Shown: one piece after another, positions 19,801 to 27,643 of the stretch
Position numbering within the stretch: the first letter of the stretch is position 1
How the letters are laid out: each line of letters opens with the position of its first letter
Assembly: GCA_963606965.1 (NCBI GenBank)
Contig: CAVDAL010000105.1
Location: 1 to 31,357, forward strand
Direction: 5' to 3'
DNA: 31,357 bases
Source: CAVDAL01 sp963606965
GTDB taxonomy: Bacteria > Actinomycetota > Coriobacteriia > Coriobacteriales > QAMH01
The notes under the pieces: generated by a model
What the model was told of the DNA's origin: nothing
Seen by the model: the letters and a program-made list of their open reading frames with translations, nothing else
The model's database searches: none
Translations under genes and position numbers: made by a program

Positions 19801-21557
19801 CTGCATATGAATTAGATCCAACATCTCAAGTTGAACTTGACCAAGCATATGCAGACTTAGTTGAAGCTTTGGAAAGCTTTGCATATGGCAAGGGCACTTT
19901 GGAAGCAGCCGAACGCGATGCATTCGTCAAAGAACTCAATGAATATGTTGATGCTTTGAACATGAATGATTATGGCGAAGATGAACAGGCACAAATTAAG
20001 AGCTTGTTAAAGACATATACAAAGAAGATTGAACGAGCAAGCGAGCCTTATATTTCATATGACATGATGAAGGAAGCTAAGGCTGCAATCGATGCTGTTA
20101 AGACAAAGCAAGATATCGAGCAAGAAGAGCTTGAAGCAGCTCGCACGCAAGCTAAAGAAACCTTGAATACATATCTTGATTTGAGCACTCTTGATCGTAC
20201 GGATCGCGCTGTAATTCAAGATATCATCAATGAATATGCTACAAAGCTTGATTCTGCTGCTAAGAGCGAAATTGATGGCGTTGTTGCAGCAGGCAAGACA
20301 GCAATTGATGCTCAAAAAGCAAAGATTGATGCAGCTGCAGCAGCTGCTGAACTTGAAAAAGCAAGAACAGAAGCTAAGGATACTTTGAATAATTATCTTG
20401 ACTTAAGCCAGATGTCACGTGAAGACAGAGTCTTGATTCAAGATGTTATAAGTGAATATGCTGCAAAAATTGATGTGGCAGCAAAAGATGAAATTGATGC
20501 AGTTGTTGCAGCAGGCAAGACAGCAATTGATGCTCAAAAAGCTGCTATTGAATTAACTGCTGCAAAAGCAAGCGCAAAGGATTCTTTGAATAGCTATCTT
20601 GATTTAAGCGAATTGACTCGTGAAGAAAAATTGCTTGTTGAAGATGTAATCAATGAATATGCTGCAAAGATTGATGCGGCTGCGGCTGGCGAAATTGAAA
20701 CAATTGTTGCGCAAGCAAAAGTTGCAATTGATGCTGAAAAAGCAAGCATTGATGCAAATAGAGAAAGCACAAGCATTGAACAAGCACGCACACAAGCAAT
20801 TGATGCATTAGAAGAAAACTATGCAAATCTTGACTTGTATTATGAAACTGAACAGAACAAATTGACAAAGGCTGTTCTTACAAATGTTTATGCTTTGAAG
20901 AAAGCTGCAAGCAAAGATGAAATTGCTCAGGTTCTTGAAGCTGCACAGAATGAAATTGCTGCAATTCCAACAAAGATTCTTGTTGATAACACACCTGCTG
21001 CAGTTTCTGGCGTGAGTGCAAAGTCTGCATCATATCAATCTGTGACAGTTTCATGGAAGGCAGATGCAAAAGCTAAGTTCTATGAAGTTTATAGGTCTAC
21101 CAGCGCAAATGGCGAATATACTTTGGTTGTTTTGACATCAAAGACAAGCTTTACAAATACAAGTTTGACATGTGGCACAACTTATTATTACAAAGTCCGT
21201 GCATATGGTATGAATAATGATACGAAGCTTTATGGCGACTATTCTTCAGTTGTAAAAGCTGCACCTGCGCTTGGTAAGGTAAGCATTAGCAAGGTTAAAG
21301 CATCTGGAAAGAAGAAAGTTAAAGTAACTTGGAAAAAGCTTAGTGGGGCAAGTGGATACCAAGTTTATTGCGCGACAGCTAAGAGTGGAAAGTATAAGAG
21401 CGTAAAGACTATAAAGTCTGGCAGCACAAAGAAATTCACAAACAAAAAGCTTAAGAGTGGTAAGAAGTATTATTACAAAGTTCGCGCATATAGAACAGTT
21501 GGTGGCAAGAATATTTATGGCAGCTTCTCTGGCGTGAAGTTTGCAAAAGCAAAGTAA
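10878..21557 (+). CDS. Giant secreted multi-domain GLUG/FN3 surface protein
   Basis: From the ATG at 10878 (GGAGG eight bases upstream) this is about 3,559 residues. The frame extends 16 codons further, but only this start places a clean signal peptide at the N-terminus, with cleavage near AFA|S at residue 31. Domains in order, approximate: GLUG beta-helix 65-535, PEGA/CNA-B-like strands 538-780, GLUG 780-1190, PEGA-like 1193-1449, GLUG 1450-1794, Big_3-like Ig 1798-1878, sulfite-oxidase-like fold 1880-2157, PEGA-like 2160-2244, GLUG 2245-2627, second such fold 2634-2829, two FIVAR-like helical modules 2835-3008, five helical repeats of about 70-75 residues 3010-3360, two FN3 domains 3370-3559. 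GLUG units recur as GGIVG with C-x-N-x-G turns. There is no LPXTG; the C-terminus is Lys/Tyr-rich. Likely an adhesin or matrix protein on the cell surface. The ligand is unknown. Confidence 0.85.
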   Translation: MRARLKKPLSVLLSLVMVLTMCTGFSSAAFASSGKSDKDIAAEEVSANEVSTQSDDPSDNCTYEGNGTADSPYIIKKAAQLSDMQTQVADGITFEGKYFKLGNDIDASSLTTLSIGNADYNFRGTFDGDNHTIKLDIDETADEYWESPRVGLFGKAYKATIKNVKLTGTVAGPYYVGSLIGYANECVVDNCTSSVDVYSYSGYSGKLGSGGIIGAAVDGGVKVSNCIFNGSLNSLVVSESGISNTSFGGIVGAFFNRAVNSVISDCKNEATFNSLPCTGGVGGIVGKVELSEVCIEDCVNTGNITATGNLSTQVGGVGGIVGYYSGYKTNTNVARCSNAGTITGRDSNYAYTGGIAGRILDGSNGEECVIEECFNTGVVSSVGGSVGGVVGYAQGKVTSCYNTGNVTNAKESPTSSYNANAGGIVGLQAAADTYVTKCYNLGTVECTAETKTYAFAGGIIGQIASTSIDSSYIYSNRYLVNTASLGIGSITPDNEVCSSFEKGETADLLDAIGKTYQADLTPNINNGYPILRWQNENAQFNVSFSIKDEETGASLRDATVKVEGQQAQADGDYELSPGEYKYTISREGYESVTKTFTIAKKSLDFEVGLTSIKHDYKVTVKPANAKLTVKNDGGAPAVAEPTVNKDADNDTATYTYALADKAAYGAYTLSLSCYTYDKKDVTLEATGKDDETSVTMTKLPTSTFTFSVEPTNATVYVTNTEYGEFTAATSSADGTWTFDLIDGNYTYKVKANGYESASGSLTIPATQSSISVSLTKRETWDGTSTDTDWYTWHPFTDVYEISTPDELAGLASLVNSGTDFTGKTINLTNDLDLGGTEKHSWVSIGNINKSFNGTFVGGNHVIKNMYIDITGGAGAANGYRGLFGQANGATISGITFENTVITTSTTYNYQNVAGLVGSATKTTISNIVTNGAITLPSGAAYTGGIAGKFDGTISDCVNNMNITSGYQVGGIVGTTYTNAGSLIIRCVNNGTIDAERSGDTKTYSAGGIAGELYKKNDVIRYCVNYGTITGIIQSMGGILGVTSPSYSGTEIDSCYNLGTLKSTNTDSHVGGIVGYVHMGSTSTQPLIHNNYNAGEISGSDCIGGVVGYQNSASVDSGYLYKNFYLANSKYKGSNTSDGAFEDEAFSSFDKSASCNYLELISNLGDAYCSDEKSGDSYVYNGGYPVLRWQNPNAKFVVNFNISYDDKSNIDAESKLQIVVTNSNGEVVYSGSDESCEVGKGDYTYTVDRKGYLQASGKFSITNETAEVDVTLAAQKYNYVVNIDSSVTFDLAKVTEDGNIAITNPTYTDASEGESTGHYTFELVNGTYSYTAKKVGYEKETGEFDISYSAGSMTVELNAKKTEKVKFNISPVSGSFAGTDPSVSIYFKGGDFDGSLLNTYDSTSQISEGILFPEGDYTYVIKANGYAKVEGEFSVEKGSPVTIEKTMQIKDKWEGETDVDTDWYTDYPSATTYTLKNESELAGLAKLVNEGTDTFAGKTIYLGQDMNLADNAWTPIGGYGSGSFEGTFDGQGCKIIFKNAQFNSSESTFGVFGWIQNATIKNVILEGNAYVNYTEEKASYGLFYMGALAGYAYKSTISNCSNQMTFDVTFTNEAGSALVDCGGLVGWGVGLTLNSCNNIAAVKANVTAVGVSMAQLGGLVGYCNNSSAAGNVENCYNTGNISGSAVSSNDGSATSNVGGLHGAFSATSSYCTMQNCYNAGMVTSNAATTQKAYALIGSLSNTANFANNYYVDNGLAETSPLSAKRTSDVMKSAAFVAELGSAYAVNSNGGYPILSWEKAVDHIAVTKMPSKTEYNDLESFNDSGMEVTAYLSEDDSEAVKITSGWTIVNGSSLAATQKTVTVEYKGATTEVPVTVNQIVHYLSSSDLGLNIEAPKTGDTPQKEITLNKAQNGKFTAQISWTCGGKEFSGSFEDATFYRAHVVLTSHYVKDDVYYAFERGAYPSVDGSMEIRNYKQVTNDDKQYVTTEFDVTFAATSNASEDVTENLLHLYYDGDQNSGSQYASALSKTLTIQIGDKTKKITVRELEQKVLEDGIGVQAEYAGQTYAGIYLYELLAEYGLTQDTDDKTIVTFTGANVLSRTEITLGDIRQQEKEEGPIVAFGDGKLGAPLASGQGPLKMIQKEAADKSQANLTSIVIESPTAVTTQKLTFNVHDSSISSKYVDNSITVKDAYGHVMAADADDSASYTLRDDETYTYRVTREGYNVITGSVKLKGSAQEVDITLIPVWDGKTLTEPQKDSSGYYLIGTAEELMWWHENYSNSDKVKLTADIALNDGETNKNNWYVLGTNSGYGSGTLAFSGVFDGQGHVIRNFSIDRENLYELEVAWDGSPMAYADRISEIGFFGYTSGNATIKNLGIEGSINVFDRPDSTLADWMCVGGIVGFALGNTKISNCYTNVSIKAVSSLETETIGGYPVAGYGYVCDNYIGGIAGSLSSTSSITDCYSKGTYISAETRRSTMGGIVGVMRYTGTSVSNCYSTASLESKPLSTTTSDSYVGGIVGNGSWNPDKPDGTIKNCYALNTSIKALDDHVTVGKIAGKASESVISGNYALDDMRISAGVINTGEGEATLNGASITAANAKKASSYSNWNTDNWKFDESSYPALKWQTQAAGEDKTTSYIGQNITTDGDWDGYFGSLTPPPYFNIYVKVKGHDSVIAKSFSKEDMQKMAASDNEGTLYYSAVGYGTAGRVVKEYVYLDTLFSTAGVDFKSGDYMTLGYYNYSYDGLMKDRYYFPEWGGSGSEEGAVKVKPILALKSYGASQGVSKDYWNYLASQMDYLYAYMLVYGQTSPTDITYTYFMYQQTESTINYKAEVQANSTIRSLLTDAVADAQIVADSCFVSTDGTDVSSAYFYTDQETKDAFVAALTSAKETLNDDTATNDEVMTAYENVKDAQKRINKVKKQGLGVNRTMLKTAIDSAQALADNVVITNDGTSISEDRNWATQEAVDGLNASIKVAQAAYELDPTSQVELDQAYADLVEALESFAYGKGTLEAAERDAFVKELNEYVDALNMNDYGEDEQAQIKSLLKTYTKKIERASEPYISYDMMKEAKAAIDAVKTKQDIEQEELEAARTQAKETLNTYLDLSTLDRTDRAVIQDIINEYATKLDSAAKSEIDGVVAAGKTAIDAQKAKIDAAAAAAELEKARTEAKDTLNNYLDLSQMSREDRVLIQDVISEYAAKIDVAAKDEIDAVVAAGKTAIDAQKAAIELTAAKASAKDSLNSYLDLSELTREEKLLVEDVINEYAAKIDAAAAGEIETIVAQAKVAIDAEKASIDANRESTSIEQARTQAIDALEENYANLDLYYETEQNKLTKAVLTNVYALKKAASKDEIAQVLEAAQNEIAAIPTKILVDNTPAAVSGVSAKSASYQSVTVSWKADAKAKFYEVYRSTSANGEYTLVVLTSKTSFTNTSLTCGTTYYYKVRAYGMNNDTKLYGDYSSVVKAAPALGKVSISKVKASGKKKVKVTWKKLSGASGYQVYCATAKSGKYKSVKTIKSGSTKKFTNKKLKSGKKYYYKVRAYRTVGGKNIYGSFSGVKFAKAK
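20280..20542 (+). repeat. Helical repeat array with an exact 41-bp duplication
   Basis: Bases 20280-20320 and 20502-20542 are identical over 41 bp, 222 bp (74 codons) apart. They encode the VVAAGKTAIDAQKA core of successive helical repeats. The wider array, about 19905-20960, has three well conserved units (T-Y/N-Y-LDLS ... INEYA-K-D-A) flanked by two degenerate ones. The DNA identity suggests recent duplication or gene conversion, so copy number may vary between strains. Confidence 0.85.
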
Positions 21558-21567
21558 TCTTGCTAAT

Positions 21568-21601
21568 GAAGAGAGCTTCTTGAAAAATAGAAGCTCTCTT
21601 C
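21568..21601 (+). terminator. Hairpin between the two giant genes, possible partial terminator
   Basis: A perfect 13-bp stem (GAAGAGAGCTTCT with AGAAGCTCTCTTC) and an 8-base loop lie 10 bp after the first giant gene. Only TTGT follows, not a full T run, so termination may be partial and the downstream protease gene 34 bp further may be expressed by read-through at a lower level. It could also protect the upstream mRNA end. Confidence 0.6.
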
Positions 21602-21635
21602 TTGTACGTTTCATTGGATGATAGGGGTATTGAAC

Positions 21636-24600
21636 ATGGGAAAGTTTAGAAGACGCCTCACGATTATTGGAGGAATTGCAGCTGCTTGCGTTCTTGCACT
21701 GGCTGTTGGAATTCCTGTAGGCGTTGCAACAAGCAGCTCAGCTGTTGGGCTTGACGGCTGTGATAATGCAAAAATTACAAGCAAAGTTGTTGCATATGAC
21801 AATGACGGCAACAAAGTCAATGCTAAAGATGTTGACACAAGCACATATAGCGGGTTCATCTTCACATTGAAAGATGATGCTCCAAGCACTTATCAGTCAA
21901 AAGATGTGCTATCTGAATTCGATGGGCAGATTGAATATAGAAGTGCATCGAATATTTATTCTGCAGATTCATTGGAATCAATTGATGAATTTGTCGATGA
22001 AAAATATATCGATGAAATCGAACCAAACTATTATGTAACAATAAGCGATGAAGAAGCAGATACCACTGAACTTACAAGTGCTATAAAGGCTGCAAGTTCT
22101 TCTGAATCTAGCGCAAAATCAAGCGATGAATCTAAGACATCTGGAAGCACAACAACAGATCCAAACGATCCTTATTATTCATCAAGCCAGTGGAACTTGC
22201 CAATGATGAATGTTTCTGGTGCTTGGGAAAATAATCTTTATGGCCAAAATATTGATAAAGCAGAAGATGACAATGTTTTGGTTGCTGTTGTGGACAGTGG
22301 CATTATTGGCACTGGTTCTACAAGTAGTGGGGCACAGATCAAGCATGAAGATATTGACTATAGCCACATAAAGGAAGGCGTTAATGTTGTTAATAGCCAA
22401 ACAGGTACGCCTGACACTTTGGGTCATGGTACATTTATTACAGGCTTGATTGCTGCACAAATGAACAATAGCAAGGGCATTACAGGTATCATGCCTGAAG
22501 TTGATCTTGTTCCAATTAAGATTTTTGAAACAAGATCAACCTCTACAGACATTGTTGTTGAAGGTATTTATCAAGCAATTGCTGCCAAAGCTGATGTTAT
22601 TAACTTGAGCCTGGGCGGCGAAGGAACAACAGACACAATGCAGGAAGCTTGCGAAACAGCTGTTGCTAATGGAATTATTGTTGTTGCTGCTGCTGGTAAC
22701 GATGGCGTAGAAACAAATAATTATCCTGCTGCATATGATTGCGTTGTTGGTGTTTCTTCACTCGATGAAGATGGCACAACATCTTATTTCACAAATTTTG
22801 GTGAAGATAATGTTTTTGTTTCTGCTCCTGGTGCATATGTTACAAGCTTAGGCATTGATAGTTCTAGTACTTATAAAACAGGAAGCGGTACATCATATTC
22901 TTGCCCTGAAGTTGTTGCTCTTGGTGCAATGGCAAGGTCTGTTTTCCCGAACATGACGCAAGATGAATTCATGACGATGTTGAAAGAAACATCTGTCGAT
23001 AAAGGCGAAGCTGGCTATGATAAATATTATGGCTGGGGCTTAATTGACTTTGGCGCTGCTGGTGAATATTTGCTAGAACGCGCTTATGTTCCAATTTATC
23101 ACATCAAATTTAATATCACAGACCAAGACGGCATTGACATGACTGGTGTTGGTATTAAGTTGACTGCTGCTGAAGATATTGAATGGGAAGCAGACGAAGA
23201 AGAAGGCATTGAAGCTGGCAAGTGGGAAAAGGGTCATGTTATCAATCCTGAAAGCGATGGAACATATTCACTGCATAAAGGCAAATATAATTATGTTTTG
23301 ACAAAAGGTTCCTACTATACAAAAGAAGGAACAATTGCCACATATGCAAAGAATCAAAACGTTTCCATAACGATGGAAAAGACTTATAAGTTAAGTCTGA
23401 ACTTAACTGATTCTGAAGGCGACAAGATTGATGATGCAAAGATTACATTGACTCGTTCTTCTGATGGCTTGCAAGCAAGCCCTGCACAAACAAGTACAAG
23501 TTCTTCTTATGTTGCAAATATTCCTGAAGGCACATACAAATATGTGATTTGTGGTGAAGGCTATGAAGACGAAGTTGGCTATTTAACTCTTGGCAGAGCT
23601 GATATGTCACAAGATTTTGTTCTTCATACTGCAGGTGAAGTTAGCTATGTCAGCTTTGAATGCAAAGTGCGTGGCGACGATGGCACAACTGGTGATGAGA
23701 TAAAGAATGTTTCCATTGTTGTTAAAGACAACAAAGGTAATATTGTTCCTCCATTGGAAAATGGAACATATCAGCTTGAACGCGGAGCAAAATATTCTTA
23801 CACAGCAACTCGTGCTGGATATGAAGATGAAACTGGCAAATTCCAGGCTGCACAGGCTGCTACAACATTAGTTACAGTGACTATGAAGCCTTCTGTTTAT
23901 TATGCTGTTCTTTATGCTGTTGATTCAGATGGTGAAACTATAAGCGATGCAGAATTTAGCTTGACTAATGAAAATAAGGAAGCTGTTTCACCTGTTAAGA
24001 CTAATAGCTCTAAATTTAATTTAGATGCTGGTACATATTATTATTCTGTTAACTGTGGCGGGTATGGCACAGTAGAAGGCTCATTCAAGATGAGGTCGAC
24101 AGACCAATATCGCGAGATTAAAGTGTCGATGGATAAAGTCACAAATAAAGTGACAATTACAGCAAAAGATGAAGCTACAGATGCTGCAATTGATAATGCA
24201 AGTATCTCTGTTTATGATTCAGATGGAAGTTTGAAGATTAAAGGTGATAGCAATTCATGGAACCTTTGCAATGGCACTTATAAATATGTAGCATATAGCA
24301 ATGGCTATGATGCGAAGAAGGGCAGCTTTGTTGTTAATGATGCGGCTCTTAATATTGATGTCGATTTAAGCACTGCGCAGTCTTCAAGCGCTGCATTTAG
24401 TGGCGGCACAGGCGAAGCTGAAGATCCATATCTTATTTCTACAGAAGCACAATTGCGCTCAATCGCTGGTAATACAGAATATTTAGATAAGTCATTTAAA
24501 TTGCTGTGCGACATTTCACTTGATGAAAGTGTTTTGTGGACACCAATTGGCGATGCTACAAACTTCTTTACTGGCACATTCGATGGTGCAGGACATAGTG

Positions 24601-27599
24601 TTTCTGGAGTTAAAGTTTCACGCGATGGCGTTGGTTGCAATGGCTTTTTTGGCGCTGTAAAAGCTGCAACAATTAAGAATTTGACTGTTCAGGGCGCGAT
24701 TGAAAAGTCAGGCAATTATGCTGGTGGTATTGTTGGATATGTTGCATATGCAACAGCTGGTACGCAAGATAATTCAACAAGAATTTCTTCATGCCAATTT
24801 GCAGGCACTGTCCGTGGTGAAAATTATGTAGGCGGCATTGTTGGTTATGCTTATGCATCAACAAGTGTTCGCATAAATATATATATTTATGATTGCGCTC
24901 ATACAGACGGACTTGTACGCGCATATTCAAGCGCAGGTGTTTATGGCAACTTTGCAGGTGGCATTGTTGGCGATGCAAATGCAACAGTAATTGGTGCATC
25001 ATATAATACTGGCGATGTAACAGCTGCTACATATATTGGTGGCATTGCTGGCTACATAAGATATAATTCCCAAGTTTTAAACTGCTATAGCACAGGTGTA
25101 ATTTCAAAGGCTGGAACTTCAACATCTACAATAACAACCCACGGCGGCTTGATTGGTTATTTGGATGGCATTGCTGTGGACTGCTATTACATGAGCCAAA
25201 AAGGTGTAAATGCTGGCATAGGTAAAAGTGGCACATATGGCGAACAAGAAAATGTTTTGTCAAAATCTGCAACTGCAATGAAAGCAAATAGCGAATTTAC
25301 TGACGCGTTGAACTTGATTCAAGGAACTGTTTATACAGACTTTGTAACAACAGATTCATATCCTGTTTTATATTGGCAGACAACTTCAAAAGCTATGCTT
25401 TCTGCTGAAAAGCCAACATATTCTTTGCAGCCAGTTGGTGCAGAATATGACTTGAATGCAACAAATGTAGCTAAGTTAACAGCAAAAGTTAATGCTGTAA
25501 AAGATGGCGGCACACTCACATATCAGTGGTATTGCAATGATTTGGCAAACTCTGATGGCGCACAAGCTGTTGAAGGTGCTGGTGGCACAGTTCCAGAAAG
25601 CGGAATTATTGAATGCACTCCTTCTGTATCTGAAGTTGGCGACATTTATTACTTTGCTATTGTCACAAACACTTCCACAAATGCAACAAGTGGAATTGTT
25701 TACAGAGGCAGCACAACAAGTGATTATGCAAAGATTGTTGTAAAGAGCGACAATATTGCAAAAGAGCCAAAGGTTAATAGCATTGGAGTTGTTGATAAAG
25801 ACGGCAAAGCTGTAGACACTCCAACAGATGTTTTATATGGAATTGGTGCAAAGACTGATGATTGCATGAAGGTTGATGCAACGTCTGTTGATGGCGGATA
25901 TCTTGTTTATCAATGGTATGTAAGCAAATATGCAGACACTAAGGGTTCACCTGTTAAGGGTGCAACAGCAAATACTTTGGCTGTAAATACTGATACTGCT
26001 GGCGTTTATTATTACTATGCTGCTGTATCAAATATCAAAGATATTGATGGCGGCTTGACTGACAGTGCAAAAGTTAAGACTAACCGTATTAAAGTGACAG
26101 TCGATAGTGTTGCTGAAGTTCCAGTAATTAATAGCTTCAAGCTGGAAAGCGAAGACGGAACAGAAATTGAAGACGCAAGTTACTTTGTTGGTGAAGGTGC
26201 AAGCGATGCTATAAAGCTTGATGCTTCTTCAACTGATAGCGGCACGCTTTCATATAAGTGGTATGTTGCAGGCGATGAAGAATCTGATGGCACTGTTGTT
26301 GATGGTGCAACTGGCACAAGCTTGGATATTAGCACTAGCGAAGAAGGCACATATTATTATTATGTAGCTGTAACAAATACAAAGACTCTTGAAAGCGGCA
26401 AAGTTGACAGCTGCACAACCAAGACTGACCGCATCAAAGTGACAGTTGCCGCAAAAGCGGTAGCTCCAAGCGTTACAAGCTTTGGTCTTGTTGATAAATA
26501 TGGCAAAGCATTCGACAATCCTCTGGCTGTTGAATATGTAATTGACAAAGCAGATGGCGACTCAATTCAAGTTAATGCTGCATCAAGTGATGATGGCGCT
26601 CTTACATACAAGTGGTATGTTGCTGATAATGAAGAAGCAAAAGGTTCTTTGATTGATAATGAATCTGATTCACATATGTTTGTTGGAGCTTCAAAGCTTG
26701 GCTCATATTATTATTATGCTGTAATAACAAATACAAAGACTTTGAGTAATGGTAAGACAGACTCATATGAACTTGTCACTCCACAGCGTGTTAAAGTTAT
26801 TGTTATAAGCGAAGATGAAGCAAGTGCAAATTCTGTTATAAGTGATATTGATGATATTGCAAAGATTGACCCAATCACATTAGACAGTGAAGAATTGATT
26901 AATAAGGCTCGCGCTGAATATGAACTTTTGAATGCGAATGCACGTGCGCTTGTCAAAAATTATGATGTCTTAGTTGCTGCTGAAGGAAAGTTGGCTGACT
27001 TGAAGCGTGAAGCTGCAACTCCAAATACAGCACTTACGCTCAGTGCAACTGCTTCTTCATACAATGCTATAAAACTCAGCTGGAATAAGGACGCAAAAGC
27101 AGTTGGCTATGAAATTTATAGAAGCGTTGCCGGTGGTTCATATTCATTGGTAAAGAGCATTTATGGCACAGCTGTAACAACATGGACAGACACAGCTGTA
27201 AAGACTGGCACAACATATTCTTATAAGGTTCGCGCTTATGGCCAAGTTACATTGCAAAGCGGCACTGAAACATTGTATGGTCAATATAGCGCTGTTAAGA
27301 GTGCAAAACCATCTTTAACTAAGCCAAAGCTGAAGTTGAAGAAAGGCGTGGAGAAGGCAACAGTTAAATGGAACAAAGTTGCTGGTGCTAATGGATATAA
27401 GATCTATCGCTCTGTGAAGAAGGGCAGCGGATATAAGTGTGTAAAGACTATAAAGAAAGGCAGCACACTTAAATATGTCAACAAGAAATTGAAGGGCGGC
27501 AAGAAGTATTATTACAAAGTCCGTGCTTATAAGACTGTAAACGGAAAGAAGGTTTATAGTGCATATAGCAAGGTCAAGAGCGTAAAAGCAAAGAAGTAA
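21636..27599 (+). CDS. Large secreted subtilisin-family (S8) serine protease with GLUG, Ig-like and FN3 domains
   Basis: From the ATG at 21636 (GGGGT eight bases before) this is about 1,987 residues. The start follows from the signal: MGKFRRR, then a hydrophobic span at 9-30. An I9-like propeptide (about 40-150) and a Ser/Thr-rich linker (150-180) precede the S8 domain (about 180-485). The triad is complete: D220 in VAVVDSGI, H264 in LGHGTF, S420 in SGTSYSCP, with the oxyanion N355 in AAAGNDG. Five PEGA/CNA-B-like units (485-920), one GLUG beta-helix (925-1247), four Ig-like units with the YxWYV pattern (1255-1722), a helical module (LDSEELINKAR...ALVKNYDVL, 1727-1795) and two FN3 domains (1797-1987) follow. 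No LPXTG. It probably acts at the cell surface on host or bacterial proteins, and the giant neighbour is a candidate substrate or partner. Confidence 0.9.
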   Translation: MGKFRRRLTIIGGIAAACVLALAVGIPVGVATSSSAVGLDGCDNAKITSKVVAYDNDGNKVNAKDVDTSTYSGFIFTLKDDAPSTYQSKDVLSEFDGQIEYRSASNIYSADSLESIDEFVDEKYIDEIEPNYYVTISDEEADTTELTSAIKAASSSESSAKSSDESKTSGSTTTDPNDPYYSSSQWNLPMMNVSGAWENNLYGQNIDKAEDDNVLVAVVDSGIIGTGSTSSGAQIKHEDIDYSHIKEGVNVVNSQTGTPDTLGHGTFITGLIAAQMNNSKGITGIMPEVDLVPIKIFETRSTSTDIVVEGIYQAIAAKADVINLSLGGEGTTDTMQEACETAVANGIIVVAAAGNDGVETNNYPAAYDCVVGVSSLDEDGTTSYFTNFGEDNVFVSAPGAYVTSLGIDSSSTYKTGSGTSYSCPEVVALGAMARSVFPNMTQDEFMTMLKETSVDKGEAGYDKYYGWGLIDFGAAGEYLLERAYVPIYHIKFNITDQDGIDMTGVGIKLTAAEDIEWEADEEEGIEAGKWEKGHVINPESDGTYSLHKGKYNYVLTKGSYYTKEGTIATYAKNQNVSITMEKTYKLSLNLTDSEGDKIDDAKITLTRSSDGLQASPAQTSTSSSYVANIPEGTYKYVICGEGYEDEVGYLTLGRADMSQDFVLHTAGEVSYVSFECKVRGDDGTTGDEIKNVSIVVKDNKGNIVPPLENGTYQLERGAKYSYTATRAGYEDETGKFQAAQAATTLVTVTMKPSVYYAVLYAVDSDGETISDAEFSLTNENKEAVSPVKTNSSKFNLDAGTYYYSVNCGGYGTVEGSFKMRSTDQYREIKVSMDKVTNKVTITAKDEATDAAIDNASISVYDSDGSLKIKGDSNSWNLCNGTYKYVAYSNGYDAKKGSFVVNDAALNIDVDLSTAQSSSAAFSGGTGEAEDPYLISTEAQLRSIAGNTEYLDKSFKLLCDISLDESVLWTPIGDATNFFTGTFDGAGHSVSGVKVSRDGVGCNGFFGAVKAATIKNLTVQGAIEKSGNYAGGIVGYVAYATAGTQDNSTRISSCQFAGTVRGENYVGGIVGYAYASTSVRINIYIYDCAHTDGLVRAYSSAGVYGNFAGGIVGDANATVIGASYNTGDVTAATYIGGIAGYIRYNSQVLNCYSTGVISKAGTSTSTITTHGGLIGYLDGIAVDCYYMSQKGVNAGIGKSGTYGEQENVLSKSATAMKANSEFTDALNLIQGTVYTDFVTTDSYPVLYWQTTSKAMLSAEKPTYSLQPVGAEYDLNATNVAKLTAKVNAVKDGGTLTYQWYCNDLANSDGAQAVEGAGGTVPESGIIECTPSVSEVGDIYYFAIVTNTSTNATSGIVYRGSTTSDYAKIVVKSDNIAKEPKVNSIGVVDKDGKAVDTPTDVLYGIGAKTDDCMKVDATSVDGGYLVYQWYVSKYADTKGSPVKGATANTLAVNTDTAGVYYYYAAVSNIKDIDGGLTDSAKVKTNRIKVTVDSVAEVPVINSFKLESEDGTEIEDASYFVGEGASDAIKLDASSTDSGTLSYKWYVAGDEESDGTVVDGATGTSLDISTSEEGTYYYYVAVTNTKTLESGKVDSCTTKTDRIKVTVAAKAVAPSVTSFGLVDKYGKAFDNPLAVEYVIDKADGDSIQVNAASSDDGALTYKWYVADNEEAKGSLIDNESDSHMFVGASKLGSYYYYAVITNTKTLSNGKTDSYELVTPQRVKVIVISEDEASANSVISDIDDIAKIDPITLDSEELINKARAEYELLNANARALVKNYDVLVAAEGKLADLKREAATPNTALTLSATASSYNAIKLSWNKDAKAVGYEIYRSVAGGSYSLVKSIYGTAVTTWTDTAVKTGTTYSYKVRAYGQVTLQSGTETLYGQYSAVKSAKPSLTKPKLKLKKGVEKATVKWNKVAGANGYKIYRSVKKGSGYKCVKTIKKGSTLKYVNKKLKGGKKYYYKVRAYKTVNGKKVYSAYSKVKSVKAKK

Positions 27600-27601
27600 C
27601 A

Positions 27602-27633
27602 GAGCTTCGCAAGCGCGCTCGGCAGAATTTTTT
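27602..27633 (+). terminator. Weak terminator after the protease gene
   Basis: GAGC and GCTC close an imperfect hairpin (27602-27620) with an inner CG-CAAG-CG tip. A run of six T residues begins at 27628 after a seven-base gap. The gap makes it suboptimal, but it sits directly after the protease stop codon. Confidence 0.4.
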
Positions 27634-27643
27634 GATAATTTTG

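Noticed and set aside
21480..21557. Sortase anchor at the end of the giant protein
   Set aside because: No LPXTG-like motif, hydrophobic span or charged tail follows the last FN3 domain.
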